Assembly: GCA_035286745.1 (NCBI GenBank)
Contig: DATECU010000251.1
Location: 1-23,545 of the forward strand
Reading direction: 5' to 3'
Source of the DNA: DATECU01 sp035286745
Lineage (GTDB): Bacteria > Acidobacteriota > Vicinamibacteria > Fen-336
DNA length: 23,545 nt
The position numbers were made by a program, and so were the translations under genes. Within the stretch, counting starts at the first letter, position 1, and each line of letters begins with the position of its first letter. Under the pieces are notes generated by a model, which made no database searches, was not told the origin of the DNA, and saw only the letters and a list, made by a program, of their open reading frames with translations. Shown here piece after piece: positions 7,513 to 15,620 of this stretch.

Positions 7513-9228
7513 TCAGCGGGCGGTAGGCTCAAGCCGCTTGAGGAAGTCGGCTCGCGCCCGAACGACGTGGCGGTGGCTGGGGTCCGCCTCAATGGCCCGA
7601 TCGAAAGCACGCCGGGCCCCAGGGACATCCCCCGCCAGGGCGCGCACCCAACCCAGTTCCGCCCAGACCTCGCCCCAGGAGGGCCGAAGAGCCAGGGCTC
7701 GCTCAAGGTCTTGCCCGGCCTTGTCGAGCCGCGGCTGGGCGGCGCGGCGCTTCAGGGCCAGGCTCCGCCAGGCCAGGGCGCGCTCGCGGTAGGCGTCGGC
7801 CAGGTAGGGGTGCCGGCCGACGGTCCGGGTGAGGGCGGCGATCCGGGCGTGGGGATCGGCCTGGGCCCGGGCGGCGTCCAGGGTCAGCGCGCCCCAGGCG
7901 CGGTAGGCGGAGAGGACGGCGAAGAGGAGGCATACGGCGGTCGCCGCCCCCGCGGTCTTGGTTCCCCCCCAAGACCGGGGTGCCGAGCGGGGCGCCGCCG
8001 CCAGACCCAGCAGGGAGGCGAAGACCAGGGCGTTGGCGGGCAGGCGCAGGTTGAAGTCCAAGAGCGAGTGAATGCCGAGGGTCAGGCAGGCCGCGGCGGC
8101 GGCCAGGGCCAGCCCCTTGCGGGCCGGATCGCGACCGTGGGTCAGCCGGTCGCGCAGCCCCCTGAAGGCCAGGACCGAGAGCCAGCCGACCAGGGCCAGG
8201 CCCAGGAGTCCGCTCTCCGCCAGGAACTCCAGGACATCGCTCTCGGCATGCGTTGTGCGCACCTCGCCGTGGGCCAGCTTCAGTCGGGGGAAGGCGTCTG
8301 CGTAGGCGCCCAGGCCGCTGCCCAGGAACGGATGGGACAGGGCCAGGCGCAGGGTGTCCCGGGCCACATCCAGGCGGTACTGCCCGGAGCTGTCGTGGGC
8401 GCCACCGAGCAGGCTGGTCAGGTGCAGGCGAGCGCTTTCCGGGATCGCCAGCAGGCCGAACCCCAACACCCCGGCCAGGGTCAGCAGCCCAATCGTCAGG
8501 CGCGACCGGGCCCGCCCCCGACGGCGGCTGGGGACCAGGGAAAGCAACAGGACCAGGCCCGCCAGCCCGCCCAGCAGGGACAGCAGGCCGCCGCGGCTGC
8601 GGCTGGCCAGGTGGGCGGCCAGCAAGCCCAGGCCCAGCCCGAAGAGGCAGAGAGCGGCCGGGGTGGGCCCGCCGGCCCGCCGGAGCAGGCCCAGGGCGCA
8701 GCCGAGGGCGACGGCCACCCCCATGCCGAGCAAGCCCGCGAAGTGGTTGTGGTTGACGTAGGAGCCAAACGGAGTGGTCAGGAACTCGGAGGCCTGACCG
8801 TAGATGCGGTCGGGCGCCAGTTGCCACTGGACCGCCCCGAACACCGCCTGGGCGCCGCAAGTCAAGAGAACCGCTGTCGCCAGGCGCCAGCCCGCGGCCG
8901 GTTCCGAGCCACGCCGGCCCCAGAAGACGGCGACGCCCAGCATGGCGGCCAGGATCAGCGTCGCCTCCCCGGTCCACACCCGGGCGGCGCTGATTCCGAA
9001 CGCGATCTGGACCGGGCCCAGGACCAAGAGGGCCGCCACCGGTCGGGCCAATGGCGGCAAGCCCCGCCCCTCCAGGGCCCAGGCCGCGGCGACCAGAGCC
9101 CCCGCCAACGAGAGGACGGCGCTCAAGGCGAAGGTGGCCGCCTCCGGCGCGCAGCCATACGGCCAGGGCGCGACCACCAGGCAGGTCAGGAAGAGCGCCT
9201 CGGCGGCCGTCAGCAATCGAGTCGCCAT
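7513..9228 (-). CDS. Wzy/O-antigen-ligase-family polymerase with C-terminal TPR region
   Basis: This 571-residue protein has roughly a dozen hydrophobic segments up to about residue 440. It contains the Wzy_C-type signatures: SRSRGG (209-214), then a periplasmic loop with HPFLGSGLGAYADAF (299-313) and THAESDVLEFLAESG (326-340). Such proteins polymerise lipid-linked repeat units or ligate glycan to an acceptor in the periplasm. The C-terminal 110 residues are soluble and look like two or three TPR repeats (for example the segment ending in RRAFDRAIEADPSHRHV), a common add-on in this family outside the enterobacteria. The ATG lies 4 nt after the amidotransferase stop, with AGGA very close to it. 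Polymerase and ligase roles cannot be separated from sequence, but the neighbouring exporter and co-polymerase genes favour polymerase. Confidence 0.9.
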   Translation of the reverse strand: MATRLLTAAEALFLTCLVVAPWPYGCAPEAATFALSAVLSLAGALVAAAWALEGRGLPPLARPVAALLVLGPVQIAFGISAARVWTGEATLILAAMLGVAVFWGRRGSEPAAGWRLATAVLLTCGAQAVFGAVQWQLAPDRIYGQASEFLTTPFGSYVNHNHFAGLLGMGVAVALGCALGLLRRAGGPTPAALCLFGLGLGLLAAHLASRSRGGLLSLLGGLAGLVLLLSLVPSRRRGRARSRLTIGLLTLAGVLGFGLLAIPESARLHLTSLLGGAHDSSGQYRLDVARDTLRLALSHPFLGSGLGAYADAFPRLKLAHGEVRTTHAESDVLEFLAESGLLGLALVGWLSVLAFRGLRDRLTHGRDPARKGLALAAAAACLTLGIHSLLDFNLRLPANALVFASLLGLAAAPRSAPRSWGGTKTAGAATAVCLLFAVLSAYRAWGALTLDAARAQADPHARIAALTRTVGRHPYLADAYRERALAWRSLALKRRAAQPRLDKAGQDLERALALRPSWGEVWAELGWVRALAGDVPGARRAFDRAIEADPSHRHVVRARADFLKRLEPTAR

Positions 9229-9232
9229 GTTC

Positions 9233-11116
9233 CTAGTCGAAGCGGTGCTTTCTGAGCCACAGCTCCAGGGTGAGCAGGGTCCACAACTGGTGGCCGTGGT
9301 CGGCCCGTCCCCGCAGGTGCTGCTCGAAGAGCGCCCGCACCGTCTCGATGCGCAGCCGCCGAGCCAGCCGCGGGGTCTTGAGCAGCGTGTCTTCGACCAG
9401 GGGCCGGAGCTTGGTCCGGAACCAATCCCCCAGAGGAACCCCGAAGCCCTGCTTGGGGCGGGTCAGGATCGACGTCGGCAGCAGTTCGGCCACCGCCTGC
9501 TTGAGGACCAGCTTGCTCTGGGCACCTCGGCGCTTCAGGCCGTCGGGCAAGCTGGCGGCGTATTCCATGAGCGCCCGATCCAGAAACGGGCTTCGGGCCT
9601 CCAGGCCGTGGGCCATGGTCATGCGGTCCATCTTGGGGAGCAGATCGTCGAGGAGGTAGGTGCGAGCGTTCAAGTAGAGGATCCGGGAGAGCATGGAAGA
9701 CTGGGGGTGCACCTCCCAGGCGGCGCGATAGGAGGCCAGGATGCCCGCGGCGTCGAAGGCCCCATCGACGTCCAGGCGATGCACCGCCTCCAGATCGAAG
9801 AAGCTGGTCCAGGCCAAGATGCGCGCGAGGGGCGGTAGCGTGGCTTTCTTGGCGAAGCGACCGAGGCGGTGGAACAGGGTGTGCCGAGGGCCGCCTCCGG
9901 GCAGCAGGCGGCTGAGCTGGCGCGCCGCGGCCAAAAGCGGTTGGGGCAGCCTCTCCGCCACCAGCATGGCCCAGAAGCGGTCGTAGCCGGCGAAGGCCTC
10001 GTCACCGCCGTCGCCGTTCAGCGCCACCGTGACCTGCCGTCGCGCCTCGCGAGCCACCAGGTAGGTGGGCAAAGCGGAGGAGTCGCCGAAGGGCTCGTCG
10101 TGGTGGTGGAGCAGGGTGTCGAGAAGCTCCGTCGCCTCCGGCTTCACCACCGCGTCGAAGTGCTGGGTGCCCAGGTGGCGCGCCACCAGGGCGGCGTGGG
10201 GCCGCTCGTCGAAGTAGGCATCGCCCTCGAAGCCCACGGCGAAGGTCTTCACCGGACCGCCCTGCAGGCGGACTGCCAGGGCGGTGATGGCGCTCGAGTC
10301 CACCCCGCCGGAAAGCAGAACGCCTAACGGAACATCGGCCAGCAGGCGCTTGCGAACCGCCGCCGTGAGCAGTTCCCGCACCCTCTCCGCGGCCTCCTCC
10401 GGCCGCACCTTGCGCTGCCCGCCGGCCTCCGGAAAGCGGAGATCCCAATAGCGCCGGGGGCTCTGGGGCCCGCGCCCATCCGCGACCAGAAGCGAAGCCG
10501 GCTCCAGCTTGCGGATACCGCGGAACAGGCTGCGGGGTGTGGGCACATAGCCGAAGGTCAGGTACTCGCCCAGGCTCTCCTCGGCCATCTCGGCCGGGAC
10601 CCCGGCCGCCAACAGGGCCTTGATTTCGGAGGCGAAGACCAGGCGTCGGCCGTCGTGGGCGTAGTAGAGGGGCTTCTTGCCGAAGGCGTCACGGGCCAAG
10701 AGCAATCGGCGTTTGACGCCATCCCAGAGGGCAAGGGCGAACATGCCGTCCAGGCGGGGGACCACCTCGTCCCCCCATTCTTCGTAGCCGTGGACCAGGA
10801 CTTCAGCGTCCCCCTGGGAGCGAAAGCGATGGCTATCGGCCAGCTCCCGGCGCAACTCCCGGAAGTTGTAGATCTCACCGTTGAGCAGGGCCAACACCGA
10901 GCCATTCTCGTTAGGTAGAGGCTGATCCGCGGCCGAAGAGAGGTCGATGATGGAGAGCCGGCGATGGATCAAGCCCACGGCCGGAGAGGCGGAGACGTCG
11001 AGGTGGAGGCCCTGGGCGTCGGGTCCGCGGTGACGGAGGGCCTCGCCCATGCGCCGGAGCGGTTCCGCCTCGGGCGGTGGCCCGTCGAAGACGACGATGC
11101 CGCCTAGGCCGCACAT
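9233..11116 (-). CDS. asnB: AsnB-type glutamine-hydrolysing amidotransferase
   Basis: This 627-residue, two-domain enzyme resembles asparagine synthetase B. Met is followed directly by the catalytic Cys2 (MCGLGG) of the class II glutamine amidotransferase domain, with R30-G31-P32-D33 and LNGEIYNF (78-85) in their usual places. The synthetase domain has the pyrophosphate loop LLSGGVDSSA (267-276) and GDGGDEAFAGYDR (368-380). The full set of active-site motifs suggests an active ATP-dependent amide-forming enzyme. Genes of this family recur in exopolysaccharide clusters, where they are thought to amidate sugar acids or modify glycan residues rather than make asparagine. The position between glycosyltransferases and the polymerase supports a glycan role, but ordinary asparagine synthesis cannot be excluded. 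Fifteen bases separate it from the preceding GT4 gene. Confidence 0.92.
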   Translation of the reverse strand: MCGLGGIVVFDGPPPEAEPLRRMGEALRHRGPDAQGLHLDVSASPAVGLIHRRLSIIDLSSAADQPLPNENGSVLALLNGEIYNFRELRRELADSHRFRSQGDAEVLVHGYEEWGDEVVPRLDGMFALALWDGVKRRLLLARDAFGKKPLYYAHDGRRLVFASEIKALLAAGVPAEMAEESLGEYLTFGYVPTPRSLFRGIRKLEPASLLVADGRGPQSPRRYWDLRFPEAGGQRKVRPEEAAERVRELLTAAVRKRLLADVPLGVLLSGGVDSSAITALAVRLQGGPVKTFAVGFEGDAYFDERPHAALVARHLGTQHFDAVVKPEATELLDTLLHHHDEPFGDSSALPTYLVAREARRQVTVALNGDGGDEAFAGYDRFWAMLVAERLPQPLLAAARQLSRLLPGGGPRHTLFHRLGRFAKKATLPPLARILAWTSFFDLEAVHRLDVDGAFDAAGILASYRAAWEVHPQSSMLSRILYLNARTYLLDDLLPKMDRMTMAHGLEARSPFLDRALMEYAASLPDGLKRRGAQSKLVLKQAVAELLPTSILTRPKQGFGVPLGDWFRTKLRPLVEDTLLKTPRLARRLRIETVRALFEQHLRGRADHGHQLWTLLTLELWLRKHRFD

Positions 11117-11131
11117 GGCCTGGTCATGCTC

Positions 11132-12199
11132 TCACGAAGTGGCAGCGTCCCGCAGAACCTGAGCCAGACGCGGCGCCTGCACGCGGGCGCTGAACTCCTC
11201 TTCCACCGTCTGGCGGGCGGCCCGCCCCAGGCGTTCGCGGAGGGCGGCGTCGCGCAGCAGTTCCGTCAGGCGAGCGATCCAATCCTCGGCGGATACCGCC
11301 AGAAAGCCGTTCTCGCCGTGCCGGATGAAGGAGGCGTTGACACCCACCGGCGAGACCACCGGCGGGATGGCGAGGCCCATGTACTGCAGGGCCTTCATCC
11401 CACACTTGCCGCGGGACCAGGGATCGTCGTCGAGGGGCATCAGGCCCACGTCCAGCGGGGCGAGATCGGCCACTTCCGTCCGAGCGCACCAGGGGAGGCA
11501 GGTGACGTCCAAGCCGTCGGCGCGGATTTCGCCGCCGATGACCCGGAGCTCGAAATCGCACCTTTGACGCAGCCGGCGCAGAGCGGGAAGCAGCCCCTCC
11601 AGATAGCGCAGGGTGGTCAGACTTCCCGTCCAGCCCAAGACCGGGCGCGGATTTGGGGGGCGGGCTTGGGGCCGGTAGACCTCGGTGTCGATGCTGGAGG
11701 GAATCACCGTCACCCGCTTCGCGTGTTGTCTGGCGAAGCCCGCCAGGGTCTCATTCCCGACCGTCACGCTGTGCGCCACGCGACAGATGGCGGCGGCCTT
11801 GCCGGGCGACTTGAGGACTTGGGCCCAGGCGTTGGCAGGGCTGGTGTCCAGGAGGTAGATGGCATCGTCGAAGTCGAAGACCAGGGGCCGGCGCCAGGCG
11901 AACATTCGCTCCAGCCAGGCGGGTCCCAGAAAGGCGGCTTCACGGTGGACGAACACCACGTCGGGCAGGCCGGGGAGCAGGATCTCGGTCAGCCGGCGAC
12001 CGTAGCCGCGGAGCGTGGCCACGGTCTTTGCGGCCAGATGGCCAGGCTGGTAGAGCAAGTCCATCGCCCGTTGCGTCAAGAAGGGGGAGTAGATCACCTC
12101 GATGCCTTCCTGCCGCAGCAGGGGCGCCCACTGCTCGATCCGGTAGCGCTGGCCGGGGACTCGCCCGGTGGGGTGCCGCAGCGGGGCAAGGACCCGCAT
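11132..12199 (-). CDS. GT4-like glycosyltransferase
   Basis: This is a 355-residue GT-B glycosyltransferase. The frame is open much further upstream, but the true start is the ATG at 12199-12197. It shares one base with the TGA of the membrane transferase gene (TGATG) and is preceded by GGAGG four bases upstream. The N-terminus (MRVLAPLRHPTGRVPGQRYR) and VFDFDDAIYL are typical of a group found in surface-glycan clusters. The C-terminal donor domain has LGWTGS and a KCGMKALQYMGLAIPPVVSPVGVN region, in which Q replaces the second Glu of the usual E-x7-E motif. This substitution is common in that subgroup, so I do not regard it as inactivation. Donor and acceptor are unknown. Confidence 0.9.
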   Translation of the reverse strand: MRVLAPLRHPTGRVPGQRYRIEQWAPLLRQEGIEVIYSPFLTQRAMDLLYQPGHLAAKTVATLRGYGRRLTEILLPGLPDVVFVHREAAFLGPAWLERMFAWRRPLVFDFDDAIYLLDTSPANAWAQVLKSPGKAAAICRVAHSVTVGNETLAGFARQHAKRVTVIPSSIDTEVYRPQARPPNPRPVLGWTGSLTTLRYLEGLLPALRRLRQRCDFELRVIGGEIRADGLDVTCLPWCARTEVADLAPLDVGLMPLDDDPWSRGKCGMKALQYMGLAIPPVVSPVGVNASFIRHGENGFLAVSAEDWIARLTELLRDAALRERLGRAARQTVEEEFSARVQAPRLAQVLRDAATS

Positions 12200-13398
12200 C
12201 AGGCCTCCGCAGGCTCCGGGGCCGCGGCCTGGGGTGCGCGCGAAACCTCCCTCCCCAGGGCTGCGAACATGAGGTAGAAGCCCAGGGCCTGGGCCCGATG
12301 GCGATAAAGGGTCCCCACGTTGCCTTCCCCCAGGGCATAGGAGACGGTGAGCAGGCCGGTGAGCAGAAGCACCTGGACGGACTCCCGGAAGCGTTCGTGC
12401 ACCGCATAGCGTATGCCGCGCAGGATTGCCGGGGTCAGGAAGTAGATGAAGAGCATCTCGGGAAGCGAGAAGAGCTTCAGGGTCGAGGTGATTTCCCAGG
12501 GAAAAGGCGAGAACAAGAAGTAGGCGACGCCGATGGGCAAGAACGCCAGCGCCTTGCCCGGCGTGGAAACGTCCACCTCTCCGTGAAAAGCGCTGCCCCC
12601 GGAGGCCAGGTTCTGGCGGGCCTCGCTGAGCGCCTCCAGGCTCATGCGCTTGGTGGTCTTCTCGGAGACGGCTCCGTGCTGGACCAGGAGCAGGAGCCCC
12701 AGCGCGGCCACCGAGGCGATGATCACGTTGCGGATCAGATGGCCGGAGCGCCCCAGCAGGAAGGCCACCACCGGCGGGATCGCCACCACGAAGAAGAGGT
12801 AGTCGCGAAAGAAGGTGAGGGCAAAGGCCCCGAGCAGGAGCTGAGCCAGCGCCAGCCGGGATCGACCCTTCACCGTCTCCAGGCTCTTCTTCGACACCAA
12901 GAGGATCAGAGCGATGACCCAGGCGTCCCGGATGTTCAGCACCGACCACAAGATGAGGGAAGGGAAGTAGGCGAGCAGCCGAGCCGCGTAGGCGGCCACC
13001 GGAATCCCGTAGAGCTCACGGGCCAGACCGTACAGGAAGCGGCAGGAGAGGGCGCCCAGGAAGGCATTCACCAGCTTGAGCGGGATTTCGGTGTGGCCGA
13101 ACACGAAGAAGGCGGCGCCGTTGAGATAGAAGTAGCCGAGCGGCTGATCGCTGGTGAGCCGCCAGGGCTTGACGAAGATCTCACCCGCCCAGTAGAGGGC
13201 GATGGACCAGCCGTCCACGGCATAGGTCTCCTCGTCGGGTGCTAGGCGTCTCGAGAAGCCGCTCCAGTGGAGGAGGACCGCCAGCAGCGCGCGAATAATG
13301 AAGGCGTAGAGCGTGAGCTTGCGCAGGAATGCCCGCTCCTGGGCATCTGAGTCGGGGGCGGCTCGCTCGGTAAGGGGCGGATCCAGGGACATCATCAC
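12199..13398 (-). CDS. Polytopic GT-C glycosyltransferase (PMT/ArnT-like)
   Basis: This is a 399-residue membrane protein with about nine or ten hydrophobic segments. The first periplasmic loop contains APDEETYAVDGW, whose Asp-Glu pair (D55-E56) matches the catalytic acidic motif of GT-C enzymes that use polyprenyl-phosphate sugars. QPLGYFYLNG, in a second conserved region, is also common in this superfamily. Such an enzyme would add a side-branch sugar on the outer face of the inner membrane, after flipping. Three possible starts lie together (GTG at 13398, ATG at 13395 and 13392) and none has a strong ribosome site. A 150-nt gap separates it from the upstream GT2 gene, and its stop overlaps the next GT4 start. 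A flippase or polymerase is less likely because the DE motif and size fit GT-C. The family call is moderately certain, the substrate unknown. Confidence 0.75.
   Translation of the reverse strand: MMMSLDPPLTERAAPDSDAQERAFLRKLTLYAFIIRALLAVLLHWSGFSRRLAPDEETYAVDGWSIALYWAGEIFVKPWRLTSDQPLGYFYLNGAAFFVFGHTEIPLKLVNAFLGALSCRFLYGLARELYGIPVAAYAARLLAYFPSLILWSVLNIRDAWVIALILLVSKKSLETVKGRSRLALAQLLLGAFALTFFRDYLFFVVAIPPVVAFLLGRSGHLIRNVIIASVAALGLLLLVQHGAVSEKTTKRMSLEALSEARQNLASGGSAFHGEVDVSTPGKALAFLPIGVAYFLFSPFPWEITSTLKLFSLPEMLFIYFLTPAILRGIRYAVHERFRESVQVLLLTGLLTVSYALGEGNVGTLYRHRAQALGFYLMFAALGREVSRAPQAAAPEPAEA
12204..12208 (-). promoter_or_regulatory. Ribosome binding site setting the start of the 355-residue GT4 gene
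   Basis: GGAGG on the minus strand lies four bases before the ATG at 12199-12197 and sits inside the last codons of the upstream gene. It argues against any start further upstream in the long open frame. Confidence 0.7.
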
Positions 13399-13548
13399 GC
13401 TAGGGCCATGATAGGCCGGGAAGGCCCGCTCCCCCGCTCGGTAACCCGTCGCTCCCGGCGCTCGGGCCAGGCCGGGCGACCCAGCCTCCGCCTGCCGGCG
13501 GCCTGCTTGCGGCTTCCCGGGGTCCCAGGTCCGCTTCCGGTGCCGCGG

Positions 13549-14463
13549 TCATGGCGCTGCGTCCGATGCCCGCCCCGCCTCGACCCAGAGACGCAGCCAT
13601 CCGGGGCGTGCCGAGAGTGGGCGGGCCCTGAGCGCGCGGACCAGGGCTTGCCGCGAGAGGCGGCCCTGGCCCGCCTCCAGGTAGCGGCAGGCGCTGTTCA
13701 GATAACAGCGCGCCAGGTAGTAGCGCTTGCGCGCCTGAAAACGCGGGGGCAGCACCTGGCGGTCAAAGAGCCGCTCGAAGACCCTCTCGGTGTGCGCACT
13801 CACCCGCGCCAGGTCGGCGCTGATGCTCCCGCCGTGGAGCCGGTAGTCCAGCAACACCTCGGGAAGGTAGGCGATGCGGGATCCTGCCGCGGCCAGCCGA
13901 AGCCAGAGGTCGTGATCTTCACAGCAGCGCAGCTCGGCGTCGAACATCCCCACCGCCCGCAGCGCCGATCGTCGCGCCAGCACGGTCGAGGTGTTGATGC
14001 AGCAACCCACCAGGAGCCTCTCGATGGCCGGGCCCGGCTCGGCGAGCCATCCGTCCAGCACCATCGGCTGCTGGGTCCCCGCCAGGATGTTGCGGTAGGC
14101 GGTGAAGCTCACGTCCAGCGAGGGGTCCGCCTCCAGCATCGCAACCTGCCTGATCAGCTTGCCGGGGAGCCAACGGTTGTCCGAGTCGAGGAAGGCCAGG
14201 AGGTCGAACGAGGCGGCTTCGATCCCGGCGTTCCGGGCCGCCGACACTCCCTGGTTCTCCTGACGGATGACCCGGAGGATCGCCGGGAATCGCCGGCGGT
14301 AGTCGTCCAGGAGCGCGGGGGTGCTGTCGCCGGAGCCGTCGTCGACCACCACCATCTCGAGCTGCGGCCACTGCTGGGCCAAGACGCTGTCCAGAGCCTC
14401 TGGCAACAGGTCCGCCCGGTTGAACGTGGGCATGACGACGCTGACCGCGGGCTGGCCACTCAC
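13549..14463 (-). CDS. GT2-family glycosyltransferase
   Basis: This is a 304-residue inverting GT-A enzyme. The nucleotide-binding start is VSVVMPTFNRADLLPEAL. MVVVDDGSGDST carries the first conserved Asp residues. FLDSDNRWLP holds the metal-binding DxD in the less common form DSD, followed by N where most cluster members have a second Asp. CCEDHDLWLRLAAAG carries the ED catalytic-base motif. The C-terminal 100 residues are helical and repeat-like, as in its neighbours. The start is GTG, overlapping the stop of the CgeB-like gene as GTGA, with a perfect AGGAGG six bases upstream. It probably adds one sugar to the lipid-linked unit in the cytoplasm; the donor is unknown. Confidence 0.92.
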   Translation of the reverse strand: MSGQPAVSVVMPTFNRADLLPEALDSVLAQQWPQLEMVVVDDGSGDSTPALLDDYRRRFPAILRVIRQENQGVSAARNAGIEAASFDLLAFLDSDNRWLPGKLIRQVAMLEADPSLDVSFTAYRNILAGTQQPMVLDGWLAEPGPAIERLLVGCCINTSTVLARRSALRAVGMFDAELRCCEDHDLWLRLAAAGSRIAYLPEVLLDYRLHGGSISADLARVSAHTERVFERLFDRQVLPPRFQARKRYYLARCYLNSACRYLEAGQGRLSRQALVRALRARPLSARPGWLRLWVEAGRASDAAP

Positions 14464-15605
14464 CGAGGCCCTCCTGACCCGGTCGGGAGCCCCAGCCCGG
14501 AGAAGAGCTGATCAAAGCGGCGGACCCAGGTGTGATCTCGTCTGGCTCTTCCGAGACCTTGCTCGCGGATCCGTTGAGCTGCTGCTGGGTGGGCCAGGTA
14601 GAAGCGGACCTTGTCGAGGAGTTCCTCGCGCGAGGCGTAGCAGACGATCTCCTGGTCGATCTCGTAGAACTCCCGTAGCTCCTCTTGGAATTCCACCAGG
14701 TGGAGGGCGCCGCTCATCGGTGCCTCGAAATCGCGGAGGTGAATCTGGCGTATCTTGTGGCGATCGCGGTAGACGGCGTCTCCGCAAGTCGAGAACCCCA
14801 GGCTGATCCTGGTGCGACTGTACATTCTCGCCAGGCCCTCGAGCGGAAGGCTGGGACCCACGGCGCGGGAGAGGCGCCGTTCCGCCCAGGGGGGCATCGC
14901 GACCCGCTTCCGGAGCGCCGAACGCGCGGCGGCGAGGAGTCGCTTCGAGCCCGTCCTGGGGTGCCGCACCAGGTACCGCCAGTTGACTGCGCGGAGGGAC
15001 TTCTCGCCGAACGTCCGGTCGGGGGTCCACCCCGGACCCCAAACGCGGACATCGATCCCGGCTTCGAGCAGGTACCGAACGTACTCGGGTCGATCGGCGT
15101 AGCGCTGGCCGACGAAGGTGACATCGAACTCCAGCGGCAGATCGTACGGCCGGTAGATGGCAGGATTCGCCGCCATTTGCAGGTAGATGGGTTTGGCCCC
15201 CACCCGCTGATAACTCGCGAGCGAGCTGCGTTCGGTGGCCACGCAGTAGTCGAACGCCGGGCTGATCTCGTCGACCAGATGGAACTGGTGGGCACCGTTG
15301 CACCAGTAATTCAGGGTGAGGATCCCCAGGTCCCGGATGTCACGGATCGCCTGGGGGTACACGAGCTGCTTCAGGAAGTACCCGAAGAAGACGTCGATCT
15401 GGCGCCGCTCCTGGGCCGACCGTACGGCGTCCACCAGCCGCTCGGAAACCCGGCCGCGGTCGGCCGGCGTCCAGTCCGGCGAAAGCGCCTCGTGAAACGC
15501 ATGGCCGGGGCGGTACACATCGACATCGTGACCGGACTGGCGCAGGCCCTCGAGCAGGTTCGAGTCCTCCCACGAGTGGTCGTGAACCGCATAGAAGATC
15601 CTCAC
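14460..15605 (-). CDS. CgeB-like glycosyltransferase
   Basis: This 381-residue protein resembles the group annotated as spore maturation protein CgeB, a GT-B fold family that includes glycosyltransferases in spore-coat and polysaccharide clusters. The N-terminal half opens with MRIFYAVHDHSWEDSNLLEGL and includes a segment with the conserved pattern LNYWCNGAHQFHLVDEI. The second half contains EFDVTFVGQRYADRPEYVRYL, followed by a region (about 255-370) like the glycosyl-transferase-1 family-2 domain, with RISLGFSTCG, RDFEAPMSGALHL and a LDKVRFYLAHP helix. The GTG start is 15 nt after the preceding GT2 stop, with only a weak GGGG upstream. The 3' end overlaps the next GT2 gene by GTGA. The cluster context supports a sugar-transfer role, although catalytic residues cannot be named with confidence. 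Confidence 0.85.
   Translation of the reverse strand: MRIFYAVHDHSWEDSNLLEGLRQSGHDVDVYRPGHAFHEALSPDWTPADRGRVSERLVDAVRSAQERRQIDVFFGYFLKQLVYPQAIRDIRDLGILTLNYWCNGAHQFHLVDEISPAFDYCVATERSSLASYQRVGAKPIYLQMAANPAIYRPYDLPLEFDVTFVGQRYADRPEYVRYLLEAGIDVRVWGPGWTPDRTFGEKSLRAVNWRYLVRHPRTGSKRLLAAARSALRKRVAMPPWAERRLSRAVGPSLPLEGLARMYSRTRISLGFSTCGDAVYRDRHKIRQIHLRDFEAPMSGALHLVEFQEELREFYEIDQEIVCYASREELLDKVRFYLAHPAAAQRIREQGLGRARRDHTWVRRFDQLFSGLGLPTGSGGPR
14470..14475 (-). promoter_or_regulatory. Consensus AGGAGG ribosome binding site
   Basis: A perfect AGGAGG on the minus strand lies six bases before the GTG at 14463-14461. It is one of the strongest translation signals in the cluster and fixes the GTG start of this GT2 gene. 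Confidence 0.75.
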
Positions 15606-15620
15606 CGGGACCCCGAGAGC

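Noticed and set aside
7567..9255. 562-codon plus-strand open frame opposite the polymerase gene
   Set aside because: Gln/Gly/Ala-rich shadow translation with no motif. The minus-strand frame shows membrane segments and Wzy signatures.
11132..12199. Loss of the second Glu of the E-x7-E motif as inactivation of the GT4 enzyme
   Set aside because: The KALQYM form with Gln is a recurrent variant in this GT4 subgroup, so it is not evidence of a dead enzyme.
12200..12949. Upstream extension of the GT4 frame to give 605 residues
   Set aside because: The extra 250 residues are Arg/Pro/Gly-rich shadow sequence under the membrane transferase gene. The GGAGG site and TGATG overlap set the start at 12199.
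13408..13413. TATCAT as a -10 element before the GT-C transferase gene
   Set aside because: Good -10 match, but no -35 at 16-18 bp and only a few bases of leader before the start codons. The signal is too weak to list as a promoter.
13399..13548. Possible small gene in the 150-nt gap
   Set aside because: The minus-strand frames there give only Arg/Pro/Gly-rich sequence with no ribosome site. I see no gene in this gap.
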